Origin: Pseudomonadota bacterium
GTDB taxonomy: Bacteria > Pseudomonadota > Alphaproteobacteria > Rhizobiales > Pleomorphomonadaceae
Reading direction: 5' to 3'
NCBI GenBank assembly: GCA_023436885.1
Contig: JAEZHI010000040.1
Location: forward strand, 417,194 to 481,193
DNA: 64,000 nt
In this document: one piece after another, positions 17,079 through 25,353 of the stretch
Layout: each line of letters starts with the position of its first letter
Position numbering within the stretch: the first letter of the stretch is position 1
Program-made: the position numbers and the translations under genes
Notes under the pieces: generated by a model
Seen by the model: only the letters and a program-made list of their open reading frames with translations
The model's database searches: none
Told to the model about the DNA's origin: nothing

Positions 17079-18137
17079 ATGGCTCTCGTCGATGCGCAGC
17101 CCGTCGAGGCGGACGAGCTTTCGCGCGCGTCCTTTTCCGGCACCGCCTCGGAATATTTCGGCATCTGGATCGTCAACATCCTGCTGACCATCGTCACCGT
17201 CGGCATCTACTCCGCCTGGGCCAAGGTGCGCCGCAAGCGCTACTTCCACGGCAATACCGTGCTTCTTGGCCGGACCTTCGAATATCACGCAAGGGGCGGC
17301 CAGATCCTCAAGGGCCGGCTCATCGTCTTCGGCGTGCTGATCGTCCTCGGCGTTCTCAACCGACTTCACCCGGCATTCGTGGCGGTGACGTGGGCGGTCT
17401 ACATGTTGGGGCTGCCCTGGCTGGTCCGCCGCAGCCTGCGCTTCAATGCCCGCGTCACCAGCTATCGCAACGTCCGCTTCGATTTCGTCGGCACCACCGG
17501 CGGCGCGTTCGTGGCCACAACGCTGGGCGCCATAGTGGCCTTCCTGTCGCTCGGCACTCTGGCGCCGCTCACCAGCCGCTGGCTGTGGCGCTACATCCTC
17601 AACAATCTGCGCTATGGCGACCGGGCCTTCAGCGCCGATCCGCGCCTCGGCGCGCTCTATCGGGTTTGGCTGCTGCCCTTCCTGCTGTTCGTGCTCGGCG
17701 CCATCGTTGTCGGCAGCGGCATCGCCATGATGATCGCCATGGCCCATGGCCACGCTCCAACCTCCGGGCAGAGGTTGGTCGTACAGTTCTTCCCCTTCCT
17801 TTTCGTTCTGTTCTTCGGCCTCGTTGCCCTCGTCTACCGCGTCGGCGTGCGCAACGTGGTGTTGTCGGCGGCGGTGCTCGACGGCCGTCACCAGCTTCTG
17901 AGCGACGTGCCCCGGCTCGGCTATGCCTGGGTCGCCTTTTCCAATATCCTCGTCACCATGTTCACGCTGGGCCTGATGCGCCCCTGGGCCGCGGTTCGCA
18001 TGGCGCGCTACACCAATGAACACACCGGCATTCGCGTCAACGGCGATCCGGGCGAAGTCACCTCCAGCATCGAGGCAAGCGGATCAGCCATCTCCGCCGA
18101 GTATGTCGACATGGAAGGCTTCGACTTTGGCTTCTGA
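17079..18137 (+). CDS. DUF898 (YjgN-like) membrane protein
   Basis: 352 residues with the DUF898 signature repeated along the chain: FSGTASEYFGIWIVNILLTI, TVGIYSAWAKVRRKRYFHGN, then LRFNARVTSYRNVRFDF and TLGLMRPWAAVRMARY. Six or more membrane helices in an internal duplication. The family is of unknown function and often sits beside an M48 metalloprotease, as here: the peptidase start overlaps its 3' end. The two proteins probably act together in the membrane, perhaps in envelope quality control. Confidence 0.85.
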   Translation: MALVDAQPVEADELSRASFSGTASEYFGIWIVNILLTIVTVGIYSAWAKVRRKRYFHGNTVLLGRTFEYHARGGQILKGRLIVFGVLIVLGVLNRLHPAFVAVTWAVYMLGLPWLVRRSLRFNARVTSYRNVRFDFVGTTGGAFVATTLGAIVAFLSLGTLAPLTSRWLWRYILNNLRYGDRAFSADPRLGALYRVWLLPFLLFVLGAIVVGSGIAMMIAMAHGHAPTSGQRLVVQFFPFLFVLFFGLVALVYRVGVRNVVLSAAVLDGRHQLLSDVPRLGYAWVAFSNILVTMFTLGLMRPWAAVRMARYTNEHTGIRVNGDPGEVTSSIEASGSAISAEYVDMEGFDFGF

Positions 18138-19185
18138 CGCGCCGATCGCCCTCGGAGAATGGCACCCGCCCGGCTCCAGCCGCTCGGTGCCGGCCCGGCT
18201 TCACGCGGACGGCGACGGGCTGGCAGTGACGGCTGGTGACACCGTGCTCGCAAGCTCGGCGGTTGACCGGGTGGAGATCAGTCCGCGCGTCGGCTCCATC
18301 CCGCGTCGGCTGACCTTCCCCGACAGCTCGGTGTTCGAAACCGGCGACAATGACGGCGTCGACGCCTGGCTCCGCCAGCACAAAGGCGCACACACTGGGC
18401 TGATCCACGGCCTCGAAGCCTTCCGTCCCCGGCTGATCGCCTTCACGCTGGCCGTCGTGCTGTTGACCCTGGCGATCTTCCGCTATGCCGTGCCTGTCAT
18501 GGTGGAAGTCGCCGTCTGGGTCACGCCGCCCTTCGTGCCGCAGATGATCGGCGCCGGCGCCCTCTCCTCGCTCGATGGCACGCTGCTCAAACCCTCAAAG
18601 CTTCCCGACGACCGGAAGACCAAGCTCTCGGCCGAGTTCCAGAAGCTCGCTGCTGTATCCGAAGGCGGCGCCGACGCCTACAAGCTGGAATTCCGCGACG
18701 GCGGCCCGATCGGCCCCAACGCCTTCGCCCTGCCGGACGGCAGCCTGATCGTCACCGACGACCTGATCAGGCTGGCCGAGGGCGACGACGTCATGGTGCT
18801 CGGCGTGCTCGGCCACGAGATCGGCCATGTCGAACACAAGCACACGCTGCGGCAGATCTACCGCATGGCCGGTGTCACCTCCTTGATCCTCTTGGTGGCC
18901 GGCGATGTCGGCTCCAGCGTTCAGGACATATTGACCCAGGGCAGCGCCATCCTCGCGCTCAGCTATTCCCGCGATGCCGAGGCGGAAGCCGACCGGCGCT
19001 CGGTCGAACTCATGCGCGCCGCCGGCTACGATCCCACGGCGCTTGCCCGCTTCTTCACCCGTCTGGAGGCAACGACCGGCGACCACAGCGACACCAGCAT
19101 GCTCGCCACCCACCCCGGCACGCCGGCACGCCAGCGCGCCGTCATCGACTACGCCAACGAGTTGGCGGGCCGCGCCGAGAAGTAG
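18103..19185 (+). CDS. M48 family zinc metalloprotease
   Basis: 360 residues from ATG 18103. HEIGH zinc motif at about 238-242 (LGHEIGHVEHKH) and the third ligand Glu in DAEAEADRRS (about 291-300) identify M48. One membrane helix lies around residues 105-125 (LIAFTLAVVLLTLAIF). The N-terminal ~100 residues form a soluble domain. The start overlaps the DUF898 gene by 35 bp, showing translational coupling. Upstream in-frame starts to 18016 exist, but they overlap more and have no signal. Likely a membrane-anchored periplasmic protease. Confidence 0.85.
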   Translation: MSTWKASTLASDAPIALGEWHPPGSSRSVPARLHADGDGLAVTAGDTVLASSAVDRVEISPRVGSIPRRLTFPDSSVFETGDNDGVDAWLRQHKGAHTGLIHGLEAFRPRLIAFTLAVVLLTLAIFRYAVPVMVEVAVWVTPPFVPQMIGAGALSSLDGTLLKPSKLPDDRKTKLSAEFQKLAAVSEGGADAYKLEFRDGGPIGPNAFALPDGSLIVTDDLIRLAEGDDVMVLGVLGHEIGHVEHKHTLRQIYRMAGVTSLILLVAGDVGSSVQDILTQGSAILALSYSRDAEAEADRRSVELMRAAGYDPTALARFFTRLEATTGDHSDTSMLATHPGTPARQRAVIDYANELAGRAEK

Positions 19186-19219
19186 GCTGGCAGCGGTGAT
19201 GGCTGGCCCTTGTATTTTA

Positions 19220-19232
19220 ACCCTCAAAGGGT
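19220..19232. promoter_or_regulatory. Palindrome ACCCTCAAAGGGT upstream of mqsRA
   Basis: Perfect 5-bp arms with a CAA spacer, 11 bp before the mqsR ATG, within an AT-rich promoter stretch. MqsA antitoxins repress their operon at ACCT/AGGT-type palindromes, so this is a good operator candidate. Confidence 0.6.
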
Positions 19233-19242
19233 AATATCAAAC

Positions 19243-19551
19243 ATGGAAAAACGAACAGCGCATTACGATCTGGCAGTCGTTATCCTGCGTGTTCGGCAAC
19301 ATCGGGCGTCGGCTTTCACCAAGACGGCGCTCGACGGTGGCAGAAGAATGGGTCTCACCCTTGCAGAAATGATCGAGGTGATTTGCCAACTGACGCCACG
19401 CTGCCTCTACAAGTCGATGACCACCTATGCGGACAACACCATCTGGCAGGACGTCTACCACGCCGACACGAAAGCCGGAAAAGCCTACATCAAGCTGACG
19501 TTGCGCGAAGATGGCGCGCCGGTCATACAGTTCAAGGAGTTGGAAGCATGA
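19243..19551 (+). CDS. mqsR: MqsR-family toxin (RelE-like mRNA interferase)
   Basis: 102 residues starting MEKRTAHYDLAVVILRVRQH. Key family blocks: LTLAEMIEVICQL, then YKSMTTYADNTIWQDVYHAD, and YIKLTLREDGAPVIQFKE. MqsR cleaves mRNA at GC-rich trinucleotides. It shares ATGA with mqsA (stop 19549-19551, start 19548). The toxin-first order is typical of mqsRA. ATG 19243 was chosen because homologues start with MEKRTPHYDL and the operator lies just upstream. Confidence 0.92.
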   Translation: MEKRTAHYDLAVVILRVRQHRASAFTKTALDGGRRMGLTLAEMIEVICQLTPRCLYKSMTTYADNTIWQDVYHADTKAGKAYIKLTLREDGAPVIQFKELEA

Positions 19552-19955
19552 GCCACATCTGCCTCAGCTGCGATGCCGGCGCGGATATGGTGTCGTTTTC
19601 GGGCGAGACGCATCAGGTCGACTATCGCGGCAGAACAGCCGAGGTTGAGGGGCTCTCCGGCTTCCGTTGTCCGGCCTGCGACGAAATCGAATTTGACGCC
19701 GAGAGCGCCGAGCGCTACGCGGCGGCCGGCGACGCGCTGGTGCTGGCAACCCGCAAAGCCGAGGGCGAGGAGCTGCGTCGCATCCGCAAGCAACTGAAGC
19801 TCAGTCAGGCGGAAGCGTCGAGGCTCACCGGCGGCGGCCACAATGCCTTCTCTCGCTACGAGACGGGAAAGGTCATTCCGACGCGGGCTGTCATCAACCT
19901 GTTCCGCCTGCTCAGTGAGCACCCTGAAGAAGTCGAGAGGTTGAAGCGGGCCTAA
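19548..19955 (+). CDS. mqsA: MqsA-family antitoxin (zinc ribbon + HTH)
   Basis: 135 residues. N-terminal zinc site from two CxxC motifs (CLSCDAG at 5-11 and CPACDE near 43-48). C-terminal Xre-type helix-turn-helix (RIRKQLKLSQAEASRLTGGG, then HNAFSRYETGK). The N-domain binds the toxin and the C-domain the operator. Translationally coupled to mqsR. Complete. Confidence 0.92.
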   Translation: MSHICLSCDAGADMVSFSGETHQVDYRGRTAEVEGLSGFRCPACDEIEFDAESAERYAAAGDALVLATRKAEGEELRRIRKQLKLSQAEASRLTGGGHNAFSRYETGKVIPTRAVINLFRLLSEHPEEVERLKRA

Positions 19956-19993
19956 CCGCTTTCGCCCGCATCGATGCTCGCCCTCGGCAAAGA

Positions 19994-20704
19994 CTACGGC
20001 CCGTCGCTGGGCGCCAGAGCGAAATAGTCGCCGGACCTGAGCTCGCTGGTGCCGTCTTCGTAGCGGAGATAGGCATAGCCGTGGTCGTCGATCTGCCGGC
20101 CGGCATAGAGCTGCATTGCCGCCACCTTCTTGCCGGTCTGCCGGCAGATCATGCCGTTGGCGGCGATCTCCTCCATCATCGCCCTCGACCTGTCGACGCG
20201 CTTCTCCAGCGCCAGCTTCCGCTTGGCCTGCATCGACGGCATGGCCGCGTCTTCGTCGGCAGCCTGCTGCTCCAGAAGGGCGTCGTGCTGCGCCTTGATC
20301 GCCTCGACCAGAGACCGGAGATAATCCTTCTTGTCGGCCAGCGAGAGAAACTGGTCGCCCAGCACGTCCTCATAGTCCGCCGACAGGGTGGAAACCTCGC
20401 TGGCCGCCGCCCTCACATCGGCATCGGTGGCCTTGAGGTGGTCCCACCACGCCCGCTCAGGGCGCACGGCGACCGGCGCGGGCGGCTTCTCGTTGAGGTC
20501 GATTTCCCAGGCCTTCTTGGGGAGCGGCGCTGGCTCCGGCGCCTTGCCGATAACCATCAGGATGATGATGCCTACACCGGGAAGCAGGAAGCAGATGCCA
20601 CCCCAAAGCCAGGGATTCCTATTGTTCTGATTGGCGATATAGCCGCCGACGATCGCCGCGAAGACGGCGGAAACGAGCAGCCTCGTCATTCCGTAACCAT
20701 ACAT
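19994..20704 (-). CDS. Hypothetical membrane-anchored protein with helical cytoplasmic domain
   Basis: 236 residues. Two membrane helices near the N-terminus (about 7-24 and 31-52, WLWGGICFLLPGVGIIILMV), a Pro-rich linker (APEPAPLPKK), then a long charged helical region (about 85-175) and a small C-terminal beta part (YAYLRYEDGTSELRSGDYF). No family recognised. ATG 20704 or 20689 could be the start. Convergent with mqsA. Confidence 0.65.
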   Translation of the reverse strand: MYGYGMTRLLVSAVFAAIVGGYIANQNNRNPWLWGGICFLLPGVGIIILMVIGKAPEPAPLPKKAWEIDLNEKPPAPVAVRPERAWWDHLKATDADVRAAASEVSTLSADYEDVLGDQFLSLADKKDYLRSLVEAIKAQHDALLEQQAADEDAAMPSMQAKRKLALEKRVDRSRAMMEEIAANGMICRQTGKKVAAMQLYAGRQIDDHGYAYLRYEDGTSELRSGDYFALAPSDGP

Positions 20705-20957
20705 TTTGCTTCAGAACTCCCCCGATACTCTCTGGGCCGGCCTCTTCACCGGCGCGCGGCTCTACCCATAGGAGAAAGCGAATCCAGAAGGCGGTCGCAG
20801 CCCAAGGTAGCAACCTATGTGGGCTTCATATCGGCGACAATCGCAGTCTTGCGGACCCGTCGAAATAACGATGGCGCAACGCCTCGTCGCCGTGTGGGAA
20901 CCTTCGTGACCCCAAGCAGTTCTGCGGTTATCGCGCCCGTTTCGAGGAGCCAGCCCC

Positions 20958-21422
20958 ATGACCGATACCAGCGCCAGCACGGCAGACCGCATTTCAGCCA
21001 ACACCGACGAGGAGATCAACCGCCGCATCCGCCTGGAGACCGAGCGGCGCCTCGCCTATTACGAACTCCACCTGGATGAAATTCCGGCACGACTGGCTGA
21101 ACTCGACAGGGAATGGGATGTGGAGCGCGCCCTCCAGGCCAACGCCGCCGCCCTCGGTTTCACCGGCATCGTGCTCGGCTCCACCCTCGGCCGCCGCTGG
21201 TTTGCCCTGCCCGCCCTCGCCTCCGCCTTCCTGTTCCAGCACGCCGTCGAGGGTTGGTGCCCGCCGCTTTCGCTCTTCCGCCGCATGGGGTTCCGCACTG
21301 CCGAAGAGATCAATCTGGAACGCTATGCGCTGAAGGCGCTGCGCGGCGACTTCGAGCCGATCGCCGTGGCAACCAACAAACTCGCCGCCATCTGGAAAGC
21401 CGTCCGCCCGTCGCGGTCCTGA
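20958..21422 (+). CDS. DUF2892-containing inner-membrane protein
   Basis: 154 residues. The C-terminal half carries the YgaP-like DUF2892 pattern: ALGFTGIVLGSTLGRRWFAL, a second hydrophobic stretch, and the cysteine in EGWCPPLSLFRRMGFRTAEE. The N-terminal half is a charged helix (TDEEINRRIRLETERRLAYY). In other bacteria the domain is fused or next to rhodanese; none is adjacent here. Function unknown, possibly sulfur related. Confidence 0.8.
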   Translation: MTDTSASTADRISANTDEEINRRIRLETERRLAYYELHLDEIPARLAELDREWDVERALQANAAALGFTGIVLGSTLGRRWFALPALASAFLFQHAVEGWCPPLSLFRRMGFRTAEEINLERYALKALRGDFEPIAVATNKLAAIWKAVRPSRS

Positions 21423-21456
21423 CGCCGCACCCCGTTACGGTGATGGCGGGCGCGAC

Positions 21457-22038
21457 TTATTCGCCCGCCTCGCCCAGCACCTCACTCACCAGCCCCGCCA
21501 CATAGGCCCCGTCCGCGCCCTCGCGGGTGAACAGGATGCGGTAGATCACCGGCGCGATCACCCGGTCCATGATCACGACAGTATCGGGTGGCGTATCGCC
21601 ACGGGCGAATGCTCTCTGGCGGATGACGTCGAGCTGCTGGCAGGTATAGACCGAGCAGGTGCAGGCGTTGTCCGCCCGGTCGGCCGACAGCACGTCGCGC
21701 ATCATGGCCCGGCCGGGATCGGAGGCCATTTCCTCGGCATATTGCTCGAGCCACCCCCTGAGGTCGGCGCGCCAATCGCCGCTATCCCTGGGCTCGCCAT
21801 CGGGGCGCAGCCGCTTCACCGCCACTTCCGCAAGCAGCTCGGCCAGCGTGCCCCAGCGCCGGTAGATGGTCGACGGCGTCACGCCGGCTCGCGCGGCGAT
21901 GGCCGGCACGGTCGCATCCTCGCCCGCCTGCTGAAGCTCATCCACTGCTTTGAAAATCGCCGCCTGAATGCGGGCCGCGCGCCCACCGGGGCGGGGTGAC
22001 GCTTGCGGAGACCTGACGATATCGCCTTGTTGTTCCAT
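21457..22038 (-). CDS. TetR/AcrR family regulator divergent from MFS exporter
   Basis: 193 residues. HTH at about 20-65 (ATVPAIAARAGVTPSTIYRR followed by WGTLAELLAE). The ligand domain contains CTCSVYTCQQ, an unusual Cys cluster. It is divergent from the MFS gene with a 43-bp near-perfect inverted repeat between them, the usual layout of a repressor of a drug/solute exporter. Confidence 0.88.
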   Translation of the reverse strand: MEQQGDIVRSPQASPRPGGRAARIQAAIFKAVDELQQAGEDATVPAIAARAGVTPSTIYRRWGTLAELLAEVAVKRLRPDGEPRDSGDWRADLRGWLEQYAEEMASDPGRAMMRDVLSADRADNACTCSVYTCQQLDVIRQRAFARGDTPPDTVVIMDRVIAPVIYRILFTREGADGAYVAGLVSEVLGEAGE

Positions 22039-22059
22039 TTTCCAGTCGACAACTATTCA

Positions 22060-22102
22060 CATGTCGCCACTAAAGCTAAAAATTTGCTTTTGTGGCGACA
22101 TG
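22060..22102. promoter_or_regulatory. Large inverted repeat between tetR and MFS genes, likely operator
   Basis: Arms CATGTCGCCACTAAAGC (22060-22076) and GCTTTTGTGGCGACATG (22086-22102): 17 bp each with one mismatch and a 9-bp spacer. It lies 21 bp upstream of the tetR start and 45 bp upstream of the MFS start. It could bind two TetR dimers. Binding is inferred. Confidence 0.8.
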
Positions 22103-22147
22103 GGCGTATAAACGCAACTTCTTTGCTTTTACCACAAAGGCCAGGCC

Positions 22148-23353
22148 ATGACCATCCGCTCAGATACCACCGCGGTCCCCAAGCGTTCAGGGCTGGCGCT
22201 TCACGCCGTCACCCTCATCGCCTTCCTCGCCGCCTCCAGCGCCCCGAGCCCACTCTATCCGCTCTACCAGGCGGCCTGGGGCTTCTCGCCCTTCATGATC
22301 AGCATTATCTTTGCCGCCTATGCCGGGGCCCTGCTGGTCACCCTTCTCTTCTTCGGCGCACTGTCCAACCATTGGGGGCGGCGGCCGGTGATCGCGCTGG
22401 CGCTCGCAGCCGAGCTCCTGTCCATGGGGCTGTTCCTCGTGGCGCAGGATGGCACCTGGCTGCTGGCCGCCCGCCTCGTCCAGGGCTTTGCCACGGCGCT
22501 CGCCGCCACATCGCTGGCCGCCGCCCTCCTGGACATCGATCACAAGGCTGGCGCCACCATCAATTCCATCGCGCCGATGATCGGCATGGGCGTCGGAGCG
22601 CTGGGCTCCGGCCTGTTGGCGCAGGTGGTGCCCGCGCCCTTGCGCTTCGTTTTCGTCCTGCTGATCGCCCTTTTCCTGGTCCAGCTGCTGCGCAGCCTGC
22701 GCTCGGCCGAGACGGCCGCCTCGCTGTCGGAAACCAAGTGGTCGCCGCGCCCGCGCATCGACGTGCCCCCGGCCGCCCGCCAAGCCTTCTGGCGCGTCGC
22801 GCCGCTCAACATCGGCGCCTGGGCGCTCGGCGGCTTCTTCCTGTCGCTGATGCCGTCACTGATCCGCGAGATCTCGCACGGCGGCGCCACCTGGCTGGCC
22901 GGCGCCGCCGTGGCCGCCCTCACGTTCACCGCCAGCGTCTCCATCGTCTTCTACCGCAACAAGAGCACCAGCACCGGTCTCTTCGTCGGCGGCCTCGGCA
23001 GCGCCAGCGGCATGGCCGTCATTCTCGGCGGCGTCTATCTCGAAAGCCCCGCCCTGCTGCTGGCCGGTGCCGTCGTTTCCGGCATCGGCTTCGGCGCCGG
23101 CTTCCTGGGCGCCACCCGCAGCATCGTCACCAAGGTCACGGCCGAGGAGCGTGCCGGCCTGATGTCGGCCTTCTACTTCGAAAGCTACCTTGCCAACGCC
23201 CTGCCAGCCATGATCGCCGGCTACGCCGCCCGCCACGTCGGCCTCATCGAAACCGCGACAGTTTTCGGCGCCGTCATCATCGCCCTGTCGCTCATCTCGC
23301 TGGCCCTGCCCGACGCCGCCTGCCCGCAAAAGACGGCCGAACAGAGTGCGTGA
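22148..23353 (+). CDS. Major facilitator superfamily transporter
   Basis: 401 residues and about 12 membrane helices. MFS signature between TM2 and TM3: FGALSNHWGRRPVIALAL. APSPLYPLYQAAWGFSPFMI in TM1-loop is typical of DHA1-like exporters annotated as sugar/multidrug efflux. The neighbouring TetR and operator suggest substrate-induced efflux. Start at ATG 22148 follows AAAGG. Substrate unknown. Confidence 0.88.
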   Translation: MTIRSDTTAVPKRSGLALHAVTLIAFLAASSAPSPLYPLYQAAWGFSPFMISIIFAAYAGALLVTLLFFGALSNHWGRRPVIALALAAELLSMGLFLVAQDGTWLLAARLVQGFATALAATSLAAALLDIDHKAGATINSIAPMIGMGVGALGSGLLAQVVPAPLRFVFVLLIALFLVQLLRSLRSAETAASLSETKWSPRPRIDVPPAARQAFWRVAPLNIGAWALGGFFLSLMPSLIREISHGGATWLAGAAVAALTFTASVSIVFYRNKSTSTGLFVGGLGSASGMAVILGGVYLESPALLLAGAVVSGIGFGAGFLGATRSIVTKVTAEERAGLMSAFYFESYLANALPAMIAGYAARHVGLIETATVFGAVIIALSLISLALPDAACPQKTAEQSA

Positions 23354-23371
23354 AACAAAGGCGGGGCGCCC

Positions 23372-23512
23372 GATATCGGCGCCTCGCCCTTTCCTGCCTG
23401 AGGTCCCCGCCTGCGCGGGGATGACAATCTATTTATTTGTTTTCATTTATATAATCCCGTCATCCCCCACGCAGGCGGGGACCTCAGGAAGGTAGAACGA
23501 TCGGCGATATCA
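23372..23512. repeat. Large palindromic repeat, copy A
   Basis: Core arms CCTGAGGTCCCCGCC... (from 23397) and its complement ending CCTCAGG (23488). Each arm contains an inner hairpin CCCCGC-ctgc-GCGGGG (23405-23420). Outer flanks extend to GATATC on both sides. The centre is AT-rich. It lies between the MFS gene and brnA, which are convergent. Confidence 0.85.
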
Positions 23513-23581
23513 GGAGCCCAGTCCAACGCGAACGCAGGGAAGCGGTCTGAAAATTCGCCCTCGTGGATTCTCGGATCAGGC

Positions 23582-23875
23582 TTAGGCGCGGCGGCGTTCG
23601 AGCCATTCCCGCAAGGCCCGGTTCATCTCGCCCTGCCAACCTGCGCCGAGCCCACGCAGTCCCTGCAACACGTCAGCATCGAGACGGACAGAAACCTGCC
23701 GTTTGGGCGCATCGAGCTTCGGCCGGCCTCGACGGCGCGTCAGGGTGCCTTCAGCCGGCTTGATCACCTTGCCGCCGACGGCAACTTCGGCCCGATCGAA
23801 CGCATCGTCGGACCATTCGGGCGCGTCATCCGGATCCACCCAGGCGTTCGCGAACTTTTCGGGTTTCTTTGTCAT
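23582..23875 (-). CDS. brnA: BrnA-type antitoxin
   Basis: 97 residues. DDAPEWSDDAFDRAEVAVGG at 16-35 and the C-terminal ribbon-helix-helix KRQVSVRLDADVLQGLRGLG followed by WQGEMNRALREWL are the BrnA pattern. It is second in the operon and overlaps brnT by 50 bp. BrnA neutralises BrnT and represses the operon. Confidence 0.9.
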   Translation of the reverse strand: MTKKPEKFANAWVDPDDAPEWSDDAFDRAEVAVGGKVIKPAEGTLTRRRGRPKLDAPKRQVSVRLDADVLQGLRGLGAGWQGEMNRALREWLERRRA

Positions 23876-24107
23876 GGCAGTGCCTCATGGAAATGATGTG
23901 GCGTGCGTCACCTCGCGGCGTCCAAACGATCATGACGGCCCGCTCGTTCAACAACCCGTAGGTTTGATAGCGCGTCTCGCCATAATCGAAACGATCATCC
24001 TCAAGCGTCAGGGTCTTTCCCGCAAACACCAAGGCAGCATCGTAAAAATCGAGCCCGCGCTCTCTAAGGGTGTCGGCCCGCTTGCTCGGATCGCAGGTGA
24101 TCTCCAT
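23826..24107 (-). CDS. brnT: BrnT-type toxin (RelE-fold ribonuclease)
   Basis: 93 residues: MEITCDPSKRADTLRERGLD, VFAGKTLTLEDDRFDYGETR, then RHIISMRHCHDKETRKV. These are the BrnT blocks (DP.K...N/RGL.F, D.R..YGE.R, ISMR). Predicted translation-blocking RNase. A palindrome lies immediately upstream of its start. Confidence 0.9.
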   Translation of the reverse strand: MEITCDPSKRADTLRERGLDFYDAALVFAGKTLTLEDDRFDYGETRYQTYGLLNERAVMIVWTPRGDARHIISMRHCHDKETRKVRERLGGSG

Positions 24108-24115
24108 TGAATTAA

Positions 24116-24154
24116 TGTATCACGAATAAGCATCTCCGCAATATATGTGATACA
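24116..24154. promoter_or_regulatory. Inverted repeat TGTATCAC...GTGATACA upstream of brnTA
   Basis: Perfect 8-bp arms at 24116-24123 and 24147-24154 with a 23-bp AT-rich spacer, starting 9 bp before brnT ATG. Likely the BrnA-BrnT operator. Confidence 0.7.
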
Positions 24155-24174
24155 GAAATTCCTGAATCGCCGCT

Positions 24175-24768
24175 TTATCCCAGAAACGCCGCCGCGACCG
24201 ACACCACCAGCACCGCCGCAAACGTCAGGTTCACCCACCGTCCCACCTTAGGGTTGGTCACGGCGCGGGCGAGCAGCGATCCGGCGCCGAGCCACAGCAC
24301 GTTGACGATCACCACCAGCGCCAGGAACAGCCCGCCCTTCAAGAGCTCGTCGGCCACCGGCCTCCCGGGCAGCAGCGTGTAGCGCGACACCACCGCCGCC
24401 ACCGACACATAGGCCTTGGGATTGGTGAGCGACAGCAGCACGCCCGGCCAGATCCCCGGCGCGCGGCCCGGCGCGTCGGTTCGCGACATCGGCGGCGCCG
24501 TGGCGATCTTGAAGGCGAGGTAGATGAGATAGATGCTGGCCGCCACGGTGATCACCGGCGCGATGCCGGGATAAGCGAGGATCGCCGCCCAGAGGCCCGA
24601 TCCCACCAGCGCCACCACCGCGACCATGCCGAGGTCGAGCCCCAGCATATAGCGGGCACCGCGGCGCGGCCCGAAGGCGGCGCCGATCGCCGTCAGGCTC
24701 ATGGTGTTGGGTCCGGGGCTGCCGACCAGGGCGAGCGAGGTCAGGAGAAAGAGCGGCGTAGCGTCCAT
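24175..24768 (-). CDS. LysE family amino-acid exporter
   Basis: 197 residues from ATG 24768 behind AGGAGG (MDATPLFLLTSLALVGSPGP). The motif GSPGPNTMSL in the first helix is the LysE/RhtB signature; about six membrane helices follow. Probably exports amino acids or related small metabolites. No LysR/Lrp regulator is adjacent. Confidence 0.88.
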   Translation of the reverse strand: MDATPLFLLTSLALVGSPGPNTMSLTAIGAAFGPRRGARYMLGLDLGMVAVVALVGSGLWAAILAYPGIAPVITVAASIYLIYLAFKIATAPPMSRTDAPGRAPGIWPGVLLSLTNPKAYVSVAAVVSRYTLLPGRPVADELLKGGLFLALVVIVNVLWLGAGSLLARAVTNPKVGRWVNLTFAAVLVVSVAAAFLG

Positions 24769-24908
24769 GCGGCCTCCTGTCGCGGGCAGACGACAATCCA
24801 TATATGCGGCCTGCACGTCAATGCATCTCCGGGGGAACCGAACCCTGGGCGAAGCGTTTCAATCATTCCCGGCGCCGTGTTGCGCCGTGCAAGGATAGGA
24901 AATCGGTG

Positions 24909-25118
24909 ATGTCAAATCTCCCGAAAACGCCAGTCGAAACGCTCCACCACATCGCCACGCTCTCAGAGCAGATGGCCCTGCAGGCCCAGCGCGCCGATCT
25001 GCCCTTCGTCGCCTACCTTCTGTCCATGGCGAGCCAGGAAGCCCGTGAAGAACTGAAGAAGGCGGGCTTCCCCATCCCCCCGGACCAGGCGGCTAGGGTG
25101 AGCGGGGCACTCCAATAG
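24909..25118 (+). CDS. Hypothetical small helical protein
   Basis: 69 residues from ATG 24909 (MSNLPKTPVETLHHIATLSE), with AAGGATAGGA upstream. Helical, slightly acidic, without membrane segments. The composition is host-like. No family recognised. Confidence 0.6.
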   Translation: MSNLPKTPVETLHHIATLSEQMALQAQRADLPFVAYLLSMASQEAREELKKAGFPIPPDQAARVSGALQ

Positions 25119-25353
25119 CCTTTGCCCGAGCGCTGTCCCCAAAATCTGTCCAGGTTGCTTCCCCAAGCGGAAGCAGCCTTTGTCGCGTATTTTGCCTTCG
25201 CGCAGTTTTACTCGCATGTCCTTTTGGTTGTCATGAACAGCGCGTAAGATCTCCTCGTTGAAGAGTCCGCGCGTCGCTGACCGCTGCCGGGTAGATCTCA
25301 TTCACGAAAACAGACCGGCTCGGACCGATTGCGCCATCCAGCAAGGGGCAATC

